From positions 19,834,372 to 19,898,371 of the forward strand of contig OX457047.1 in assembly GCA_949752735.1 (NCBI GenBank): 64,000 nucleotides of DNA, written 5' to 3'. Below, piece after piece: positions 29,601 to 41,600 of this stretch (within the stretch, counting starts at the first letter, position 1; each line of letters opens with the position of its first letter). This DNA comes from Lumbricus terrestris (Eukaryota; Annelida; Clitellata; Crassiclitellata; Lumbricidae). Below the pieces are notes generated by a model, which was not told the origin of the DNA, made no database searches, and was given only the letters and a program-made list of their open reading frames with translations. Position numbers and translations under genes: made by a program.

Positions 29601-32600
29601 AAGGAATTAATTACAAAATTGTCAGTGTTATTATTATATTGTTATAATTACTATTATCATCATTATTATTATTTATGCAGATTTATTGGATGCTTTCTTC
29701 TGAATTGCAAATGTTAATTATAATTGCAGTTTGAACCATTCACCAAAAATAAAGTACTGATTGAAATTTTGTATAAGGTATATTAATGAAAAGCCAGAAT
29801 TAACTTTTTCAGAGCCAGAATAATAAAGCAGTAGGAAAAAATAAAGACAAACACATAGAAACATGGCTGAAGATTCACCAGACAAAAGGTTCGAAAGTTA
29901 CATAAACACAAAAACAGTAAATTTACTCTACATAAGAAAACAAATAGAGTTCGAAATCTGGAGTGGCCCATAAACAGACTGGTTTGCAAACAGGGAGTCC
30001 ACGCTGCTTTAAGTCACTACATGGAGTGGCACCGGATTATCTCAAGGACTTACAGCTTGGATACATGCTGTCACCAAGAGCTGGATTTCACACCTAAGAT
30101 CGTGTGAGATAGTTGGCCTACAGCACGTGCATAGATCAAAGACGAATTTCAGAGCCAATGCTTTTCAACTGCTGGTCTCAAGTGCTGGAACAGTTTTCCT
30201 CTTGTAATTCCCTTCGCACACTCAAAGTTGTCTGTTCAGCACGGACTATCTTCAAAAGCGTTTTGTGTGAAAGCGTCGTGGAATGTCTGTGTTATAAAGT
30301 GCCTTAGAAATGGTCTGAATTATTATTATTTTTATTATAATTATCATTGCCATGAATATTAAAAATTTGAAATTTTCTGAGTTTTATTATCATTATTATA
30401 ATTATTATTATTATCAATGTTATAGTAATAATAATAATAATTTTCGATGAATTTTCCACAAATGAATTTCAGTTTTCTTATGGCGGCCGGCAATCCAGAC
30501 AAGGTGCCCTGGTAGGCAACTGCATTATTATTATAATTGCCATTATTATCATTTTTTTGCGCCGGTCAGCCTTCGTCCCAGGTCTAAGACAAAGTCCAGT
30601 TCTTATTATCATTGTTATTATTGTTATTATATTATTATTATTAAGGTACATCAATAGAAGGTCAGAGGTGACATACGTTCATCGCCACTGAGCGCATCTT
30701 CACTGCCACTTCTTTCTTTGCTCTTGATGAATGGTAACTTCTTGCTAAAGGAATTTCGTTTCTTCCTTTCTGCCGTTGAGGTCTAAAAAAATTTAGAAAA
30801 CTATTCCTGCACACAGGACAAATTAGTAAACAATCTGTTCAACATCATTAAACAAAATTATGTTTGTTTGTATGTGCACTTGTTATAGCGCTCCTTCAAG
30901 CTATCTACTCAGAGGCGTTCCCGATTAAAGCGCAGACACTGCATCGAAGTTTCATGCTTGTTACAACAAAACGGCATACAAAAGTACTGAAATCAACGCT
31001 CCTGAGAAGACTGCCTTGAAGGGGACTATATATAAAAATTCCATAATGAATGTCTTCTCCAAGCAATTATTAGCTAAATATATTTGTCAGCGGTGAAATA
31101 TATATTTACAAGAGTGACAATAATAGTAACAGTAATAATACGAATAAGACACAAAAAGTAAGTAACAATAACAGCAATAATAATATGAAGAACAATAATC
31201 ACCTGACGATTATCTGGTCCCTTTCCCTGAAACTTGACGTTTTTAAGGCGTGCCCTTTCCTTTCTTTCAACCCTTTGAAAAATTGACAAACTTCACAAAA
31301 TTAAAATTCAAGATTTTGAATAACAATTGCATTAAAACTGTCATCATCACCATCATCATTCAGTTTATTCCATGTTATTGTTCTTTTACCTGTCAACTTC
31401 AGCACTTCCATGCTAGCTTCAGCACTTACATGCTAGCTTCAGCACTTCCATGCTAGCTTCAGCACTTCCATGCTAGCTGTCTCTAATGCTGCATGTTTAT
31501 TCAAGCGAATACCCAACTATTTCAAGTCCTTGGCTCTGCCTCTACACCATGACCAACGGTTTTCACCGCCGAAGAAACAACTGCTTTAACTATTTCTATG
31601 TCCCCATAGTTATCTTCAATGTTATAATTTCAATTTAAACATTAAAGTACTACCCGGCGGTACCCGCATCTACATCACTGCCCTGACTTCACCCTCCGTT
31701 CTCTTGTCCAGTACCAAAACCAACCAAATGACCTGATTCCTGCAATGGGCATATTTATGGTAGGGTTTTGCATATTTAGAGGAGGTGTTTTGCATATTTA
31801 GGAGTAGGGTTTGCATATTTAAGGGAAGGATTTGCATATTTAGGGGTTCGGTTTGCATATTTAGGGGAAGGGTTTAACGGTTCAAACTCCAAATAAGTAA
31901 TTTCCAATTTTCAAAAAACTAGTTCTGTATATAATATTCTTTGTTTATGACTACCAGTCCATTGAAAATCCCCCAAAATGGAAACGAGTCCCTAAATTTT
32001 TCCTGTTGACACCTCTGATTTGATATAGCACTGCTGAATTGGATGGTCCACCCAACTTGTTTTTTTGTGGTGCTGAGAAACTTGGGAGCTTTTACATAAA
32101 ATTCTTTCTTTCTCAAAATTAATTCCCTTGTTGTCTGGGTTTAAATAGTGAAAAGTGCCACAAAAGTAGTTGGTTTAGCTTGCAACAGGTCATTTATAGT
32201 GCAACTGGAATTATCTCTAGCTTTTTGCATACTTGTCGGAACATAAAATTCTGGAAATCGATGCTCATGAATGCTTGCTACATGTCAAAGCAGAACCGTC
32301 AGAACCATGGAGAGAACAGATTGGTTGAGACAACATACCAACTGGCTGGTGGAAGTACCTTGATGGTCCCATAAGCCACACTGGTTAGTGCAGGCAACAT
32401 CTCATGCATCTTTGTGTAAGGAAGTGTGTGGGTTATTTAGATCTTGTGATCGCATGGTTCATACACGGGAACGTTAATCTATTCTAAATCTAATCTAATA
32501 TGAACATTTGTAAAGTGCTTCTCACGGCAGAACTATTCAGAAACGCGCCCAGTGTGACAGGCCCATGAAAAAGTAAGTAAGGTCTTTAAGCAGTGAAGAG

Positions 32601-35600
32601 ATGTGAATTTCTGCTACAAATTGCAGGAGAGGGTCATTCTACATTGAGGTACCAACAATAGCAAAAGCTTGATGCTGAGTTAAGGAGGTTCGTGACCGAG
32701 GTACAAGTAGATAAAGTCGGTCAGCAGAACGAAGATGGTGTGAAGATCGTGGTGCAAAATTGCACGGTGACCATTCAAACATGCAGTGGCTCTCACCTGA
32801 CAACAATCCATTGAAAAACTAAATGGCGTCAAGGCAATACGTTCCTACATAAGAAATTACACATTCACATCATTTTAAGATAGTACGACAAAATCACACA
32901 TACCTCCTTTTGCTAGGTATAATGCCAAATCCATCTGCGTTGCTGTCTACCATCAGAGAGCGCGCCTGCCACCATTCGTCGTCGCTGGCGTTTGTGACGT
33001 GCAGGATGTCGCCGTACTTGAAGCTTAATCCTCGTCCTGGAAGCCCACTGTCCTTCGTTGGGTCATAGTCAAAAAGGGCTCTGCAGTAAGAACAAATACA
33101 TACAGAAATTGATACAGGATTTTCATATAACCATGATTGCAAACTCAAAACTTCTAAAGTGTGACTAGAAAGCCAAGACACAGCAATAAACTCATTTATG
33201 AACCAAGTTGAGTCAGAGGTTGTGTGGAGCATGTTGGTGTAATGACATGTTCGGTGCCTTTAAGCCGGAAAGTTGCAGGCTCGAATTCACCTCAAGCTGC
33301 CGCGTAGGGACCCTGAACAAGTCCTTCACTCGTGATTGCTCATGCACTTTGGCCAGTTGCCAGAGAAGCTGTTACGGTGGGTGTCAATCAGGCCGAGATT
33401 TGAAGGTAGATTATCACATAAGTTGGGGTAAAAATTGCTGAAGAGCAGACTGAGTTATGAGTGGTGATGGATAGAGAGCCTGAGGCAGATGATGTTGGGT
33501 GAATGGCAATGATGTTGGAGAAATAAAGACAGTGTGGAATTCACAAGAGAACATAGTCAGTGATAATAAAAAAGAAGGGGTTGGCAAAAACTAGAAGAGA
33601 AATTGGCCAATATAAACTGAAGCGACGGAAAAGTCTGTAAATAATCTACAGCCAAACAGCATCAAATACTGATTAGCAGTTTACGAACTTGTGTGACAGA
33701 AATTATTGAGTAACATCAGATAAGGTGAATAGTTGATAGAAATGTAGAAATGTTCAGACTAATTTCACAAAACTGACATGTGCAGTTTGTACTGGAGTTG
33801 TTGATACAAATTCACTGGAAAGTTTATGGAAAAGAGAGAAAAGGTAAAAGGTGAAGACATTATCATTTGTATCTAGAGTCATAAAGCAATTAAAGGAACT
33901 GTGCAAAGGAAAGTTATAGACTATAAACATTGAATTCAACTGGCCAAAGAAATGATTAACCCTTTACCCGTTCATTTTTCCCCGTTAAGCTCGTTTTCAG
34001 CGGATATTAGAAATGATTAAGAGGAATTATCAGCAATAGGAGCACAGCGGCGAGTCCAAAGCAAAAAATCAACAGGAATGATTCTGTTACAAATGCAAAA
34101 TTATCAAAATACCTAAACAGACAACATATATATCTGTTGTGGAATGCTATCACACACACACACACACCTGACATAAACTGTTCTTTTCTCGATGGTCTTG
34201 AGTCCACCACCACTGGCACTCAGCATACGCTCTCGAAGCTCATGAATCTTCGCTTCAAATCGGTTGTAATCTGAAGAAAAAAAATGAAAATGGAATTGTA
34301 ACTGTTCCAGTGTATGTGCAAAATCAATTCTACAGAGTTACTTTTATTCGTCAACCTATTGCATGCTTTTCAGGGTCAGTTACCGGTATTAGCATTTCAT
34401 TACTCAGCAGTTACGAGTAGAAACTGCTCTTATGGCAATGTCATATTTCTGGTGGAAATATGACAATATCCCCATATCCCAATATCCCCAACAAATACTG
34501 ATTAGCAGTTTAAGAACTTGTGTGATAGAAATTATTGACATCCAGGGCTGAAAGTGAGCCGGGTCTGCTGGGGTCTGCGACCCGGCATAGATTTTCATGA
34601 CTTCCTAGTGAGGAATTGTATTCCATATTTGCTCCTTTTAACCTTACACTTGTATGATACATGTCATTTAAACATGACCACCAAATCTTCAACATTGTTT
34701 TGCAATCTAACGTCTAGTTCTTCATGACATTTAGGCCTAACATTGATAGGCTAACATGGAGAGCTGCACTGATTACCCAGGTCTTCACGTCAAGAAGAGC
34801 AATACCGTAATCGAGAATCTTGCAAATACCTTCTGGTTTGTACTGTACAATCATTTCAACTGTGTCTGAGCTTCCTTTGAGAGCGGCAGCTGCCTGATCA
34901 TGCGTAGCGTTGCGCAGGTCAATGTGATTTACCTAGAAACATTAAAAAACACACAAGACGTTCTGCATTAAGTGCTTGCCATCATTAACGCCATGGAGCA
35001 CATATATGGAGTACATATTCAGCACTGTATCACACCATTGATAGGGTAGCTGGAAAATCAGCTGTATGCAGGGCTTAAAGTGTGGCTGGACGGTCATGGA
35101 TGGTGTCCATGCGCTTATTTTCAAATCTCGGTGCTGTCCTGCCACTTATTTGAACAGCAGAGCCTGGAGAAGGGATGGGCGTTCAGGAACTTCTTTTTCT
35201 ACACTTTAGGCACTGGCTGTGCTACGCTGTCTCTCTGCCTCAGTGTTGCTGACCTTCCGACTATTGACTTGATCACAGCTTCATTTTTCTAATTCATTGC
35301 TTACACCACCCTTACAGATGCTTCTGAAAAATGATTAATTAGAAAACAAGTAGACTCTTATCACCAAGCTATTAATTAGGTACCACATGGGACTAGTGTC
35401 AGAAAGGCCTCATCTGGATTAATTAATCTTATCAAATGGCAGAAGAAACAACTACCGGTAACAATTCTAAAGCTAGATAGTCCTATGAGTCCAAAGATAA
35501 GGAATAAAAATTCAAAGGTGGTTCAAGTCTCCCAAAGAAAGAGTCATGTTCAAGGTTTTTATCACTTATTACCAAACCCCACTCACATAATCTAATACAA

Positions 35601-38600
35601 TGCACAGTTGCACAGTTGCACACATGTTCCAAGCCTTTGTAACCGTTAAGACACCCAGAACTGTATAACACACGCAGAATAACGTTATTTCCAGTCTACT
35701 AATATGCAAACTTATTGTCCAGCATCCTTAGTCCTCTCTCCGGCCTTGACTGCGCTTAACCTGGGCTTACAAGTGAACATAACGATAAGAACTCATCCCA
35801 GATTCATCCTACTTACACGGAAAACAAAACAAGACAGATAAATTATTGCCTAACTCAAGCAAAAATTAGCCACGCAAAACAATAACTGGAGAGGAAAATT
35901 GAAAACAGTGGAATGAAAACTTGTCCACGACAGAGAAACAAGAAATGGAACAGGAAACCGGGAAATCAAACTGAGAGAATGTAATGGGAAGTAAATGTGA
36001 GAAAACATTGTCAAAAAAAAATCAAAATCTGATGAGAAAATTCAGATATATACAAAAGCAAAGTAATATAATTCCAACATGTTAACATACCGAAAGGAGT
36101 TGATCTCCGCGTTTGAGTTCCCCGCTGTGGTCGGCTGGTCCTCCGGAAAGAATGAACGAGACAAAAATTCCATCACCATCCTCTCCACCGACGATGTTGA
36201 AGCCAAGTCCAGACGAACTCTTCCGTAGAATGATCTTTCTCGGCTCCCTGGACAATGTACGACACGCATACAGCAGCAAAAACAATTAATAGCTGTTCCA
36301 TTAGTAAGTGGTTAACTGTCAATGCAATCGCCTCTCACTATCTTATCTTGACTTTAAAATCATATTGTATTGTAATTATAAATCTATAAAGTGCCTCTCA
36401 CAGTGCACACCAATCAGAGGCGCTCCCAGTGCGAAAGACCCAGAGAAAAGAAAGAAGTTCATTTAAGACGGCGAAAAGATGTGATTCGATGTGATCCTCT
36501 ATTGAAATGACTTCCACCATCAGTTTGCTCCACCTTTCTCTCTGGCAGTCTCACCTCATCTTTCTATAGCTTCGAATCCTGCCTTTGATCACAAAGTGAG
36601 TGCTTCTGAAAGGCTTTTGCTGAAAGAAATGGCCATAAACAATACAAAAACACAATACAATATAATACAAAACAATAGGTAATTTCTCAGTTGTCATTGT
36701 CCCTCCGCGGCGACTTGAGGTGAATTCAAACCTGCAACCCTTCGGCTGCAAGACGACAAACATACCCATTACCCACTACACCACCACAACTGAGAAATTA
36801 CCTTGGAAAGTGTTCTTCGACTGCCACACGTGGTGGGCAGATGACAGCAGGGACCTCTGCATAAGTGGAGCAGGCAGCATTGTAAGCCTGCTGCTGCTGC
36901 TGCTGCTGTTGATGCTGGTGCTGCTGCTGCTGCTGTTGGGATGACTGCTGCTGCTGCTGCTGTGACATGAAGAGACTGCGCTGCATGTAGTCGCTGTCTT
37001 GAAGGGCAAGATCGAAAGAAGCCTCTCGTAGTTCTACTGCAGTCAACCAACAAATCAGTGAATATTGAATGAAATAAGGAGAACGAACGAGTTACAGTTC
37101 TAGCAATAAATAAAGCAATAACTGAATAAAAGACTGAAGGAATGACATGAATGAATGAATGAATGAAACAATGAATGAATGAATGAATACATCAATAACT
37201 GAAACAATGAATGAATAAATGAATGAATGAAACAATGAATGAAACAATGACTGAATAAATGAAGGAATATAACAATAACTGAATGAAAGGATGAATGAAT
37301 GAATGAATGAAAGAATGAACGAATGATTGAAACAATGAACAAATGAATGAATGAAACAATGAACGAAAGAAAGAATGAAACAATGAATGAATGACACAAT
37401 GAACAAATGCATGAATGAAACAATGAACAAATGAATGAAGCAATGAATGAAACAAACGAACGAATGAATCAATAAATCAATGAATGTGTAATGAGCTTGT
37501 GAGTGAATTACTGAAGCACTGAATACATCAAGAGTAACACAAACTTGAACAGATTTTCTTAATTTATTTAACCGATCTGCACTTTAACGAATACGAACTA
37601 CATTACGACAAGGTCTACAACTCTTTACACAGCAACCAAAATCCAGTTTCCACGGCGACACGAAGATAAACAAGAGACCATCGTCTTACCCAAAGGTGGC
37701 GCTCGTTGCCGTGGTGATCTGGAGCCGAGCAGAGGCTTAGCAACAAGCAGATAGACGTAGTCCTGAGTATTTTTGAGTGAATTTGCCGCCTCGTCGTGTG
37801 TCACGTTCTCCAGACTAATGTTGTTTACCTGCAAAAATTCACCAGACTAATGTTGTTTACCTGCAAAAGTTCACCAGACTAATGTTGTTAACCTGCAAAA
37901 ATTCACCAGACTAATGTTGTTTACCTGCAAAAATTCCCCAGACTAATGTTGTTTACCTGCAAAAATTCCCCAGACTAATGTTGTTTACCTGCAAAAATTC
38001 ACCAGACTAATGTTGTTTACCTGCAAAAATTCCCCAGACTAATGTTGTTTACCTGCAAAAATTCTGCCATTCAAAAACTAGCAAAATATTTTTCATTATG
38101 CCACTAATCAGACGAATATGGATCTTGACCTGGCACTCATTTAATCAATCCATCAACCAATCAATCAAGAATAGCAGTAGGGCTTTTTAAAGGAATTTTT
38201 AGAGCTGCACAACCCCTTCTTTCCCTTCCCATCTTCCATTGTAAATTACTCCTAATCGGATGACAATGAACTTCTTAAACTATTTTTCTAACTGCGCAGA
38301 AGTGCTTCTACAACTGCACACATCCAATTAGAACCATTGCACATTTTGTGTAGAACTGCATGCTAAAAACAGCCCTGAAGTGCATTCCCTTAAGCTATAG
38401 AGGCAGTCATGGGCATGAAGTGTTAGCACCTCCATTTTCTTGACCTTGGCACATGAAAGTGGGCATGCAGTCCTCTCCCCTGACATCTCACCTTCCCATT
38501 GACAGTGTATGTATGGTCAGTTGTCTACTTGTGGCTCATCCGGCGGGGTTCTGCAAGTTCCTCAAGTCTTTTTTCTTTCGTCATGGCTGGGCTGGGAGCA

Positions 38601-41600
38601 CCTCTGAGTAGTTTCTTGAAGAGGCACTATATAAATGCTCTGAATGAATGAATGAATGGGTTAACTCAAAATAGCTGACTACTCTAGGTGCAGGTGGAGC
38701 AGAAATGTAGAGCCAAATTTCTGCCCTAGGATCTGAACCTCCAACCTTTTGGATGACAGGCCAGCACGCTGACCACTGCACTATTTAGCATCCTCTCTTT
38801 TGACAAAGCACCTGGGAATAAGCTGATATCTGCAACTTCGCCCTTTGAAGTGCTGTAGAAATCTTGAGATTGCTATCCTACTGTTCACACAGCATGCCAA
38901 CTATGTCATCTGAAATTGTAATGTCACTGAAAAGTAGTAACGTACTACACGATGAAATAATTTCTGCACTGCATGATCCTTGAAGACCCAGGTTGGAAAT
39001 CACTCGAAACCAAAAAGTCTATTCTGTAATTTCCATTTATTGATCTCGTTAAGACTTTCTGATACGATGCTCATTTTCAATTTTTCAAGCATGTACCCAC
39101 AGCGATCTAAGCAGACTATAACCTTCTGATGAGTTGTGAGTCATCAAAATGAATGATGAGTTTTACGCATGCACCAGAAGAGCACTCCCTCTCCCTTAGA
39201 GACAAAAGGCAACAGCATCTCCCACAGTCTGCTGTACCTTCAAGCAATATTACATAGACAGCCAACAGTAACGTGTAAGGAAGTAATAAGACTAATAATA
39301 ATAATAATAAAATGATCGGTATCTACCGCCAGCAGCCTGTCGTCAACAGCCAATCTTCCATCTAGATAAGCAGCACCGCCTTCAATAATCTTCGTGATGA
39401 AAATGCCGCTGTCGCCAGGAATATGCTGGTTGTCAACGCCGCCAGCAATGCTAAAGCCAAGTCCTACACAGCATCAGAACAAACAGAAAACAAATGTAAT
39501 GTAATGTAAATCTTCGAGAATTTCTCAGCACCCACAAAAGCCACGTCAGGGAGACCAGCTTATTCACCGGCGCTATATCAAATCAAGTCCGCAATAGCCA
39601 GAGCTGCCGTCTTCGTTCCGGTGCCAGGTCAAAATCCGGGGAGGTCAAGCCGAGGAGACAGCGTGGTGCTACGGTGGTTGTCGGTGATGGTATAGTTGGG
39701 TGATGGAACCTGATTGGAATCTGGATAGGATAGCTTGAAGAGTTCGGTTTTCAGTCGTGAATGGAATGCAGCAGAGGAGAGTGCAAATGTGACGCCAGGG
39801 CTTGAAACCCATTGCTTGTTGCTTCCTGGATATTGCACAAGAAGTTGAAATAGGCGAGAGGGGTCAAAATTCTTCAATTCAACAGATGGCTATGAATTCG
39901 TCCATAATTTTAGAAGTAGTAACCCGATTTTGATGCCGTTTGCGTTATTTGATTTGGACTATATTCCTTTATTGCCAAGCAAAATTGCAGAATTATCCAT
40001 TAGTGGTTTCTGAAGATTTTGATGCAAAGAATATACTGAAACCTTTTATTAGATTCTCTCATATCAAATTAATGGAAAACTCAAGCTAGTATAACTTTAG
40101 TAAAAAGTAAAAACTTTCGGTAAAAAGCATCTTAAAGTAGAAACCTGCATGGGATTGAATAAAAAAGTTGAGAAACCGAGATGTGGTGGTTTTCACAACC
40201 TATGTCACAAATGACTGTGAATTGGCTTCGAATGCCAGGTTTAACCCATTCGATACCTAGGACACCGGATATATCCGGCGGAGGAAATAAATCGTATTCC
40301 CTATGCGCCGGATATATCCAGCGGTGCCGCGCTGTCTGTTTAATAACCTCGATCACAGGAATTTTTTTACCTCCGGTAGCGAATGGGTTAAGGACATGAA
40401 GGGCTAAGAGAAGGGTTGAGTCTCAGAGACCAAGAGTTGAAGCATACATGTAGACTGTGGTAAGGATTGGAATTTGTATGAAAGATCATATGTAGAGGTT
40501 TAAACTGTGGTAAAGATGAGAGCTAAAGTTCAAAAGGAATCTAATCCAATAACTTATATGGTACCTTTATCATAATTCACAGAGCCAATGGTCACAGATA
40601 ATCAATCAATGGTCACAGAATATCAATCAATGTACACAGATAATCAATCAATGGTCATAGATCAGATCATCAATCAAGGGCCACAGAGTCATCAATCAAG
40701 AGACACAGATCAATGGTCACTGAATCCCTATGCAGAGGCCATTGTAACCAAAATAACAATACTTTCAGCCCTTCTGTTGGAAAAGCACAGACAAGAGAAG
40801 AGATTAAATGGGGGGTTGTACTCTAACAGCAGAATACCAAAGGGTGGGTTAAAAGAGTCGGAAAAAAGAACACAGAAGAGTCATGTTTTTATTTCAACAT
40901 ACAGAAGAAAACTCTTTAACGTCAGCTATCCATGAGTAATGTCAATGCATCCATTTATGAATGAGAACAAGTCAGATCAGCACGATTCTAAAGGGCAGCA
41001 AAGGAACAACGACAGAAATCAGTGGAAAGCAAATAGTTTCCTCCATCGACATTTTAAGGCACACACAGTATTAGACAATGTCACAAGGTCACCATCACCA
41101 TCAGCCTCAAGATCACCTAAACCACCTCTTCACCACTCACCACCACCACCACCAGTAACACCAGTACCACTACCAGTACCACCACCAGTACCACCACCAG
41201 TACCACCACCACCACCCCCACCATTACCACCACCACCACCACCACCACCACCACCACCACCACCACCACCACCACCACCACCACCACCACCACCACCACC
41301 ACCACCACCACCACCACCATTACCACCACCATTACCACCACCACCATCAACACCAGTACCACCAGTACCACCAGTACCACCACCACCACCACCACCATCA
41401 ACACCACCACCAGTACCACCAGTACCACCACCAGTACCACCACCACCACCACCACCACCACCACCACCAGTACCACCGCCACCAGTACCACCACCACCAG
41501 TACCACCACCACCACCAGTACCACCACCAGTACCGCCACCACCACCACTTATATAATCAATCACCTTTGCTCCCTTTCATGAGTTCCACTTCAATGATGT

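Noticed and set aside
40939..41556. 205-codon poly-Pro ORF in plus
   Set aside because: (CCA)n translation. The real gene here is DLG on the other strand, whose exon ends at 41565.
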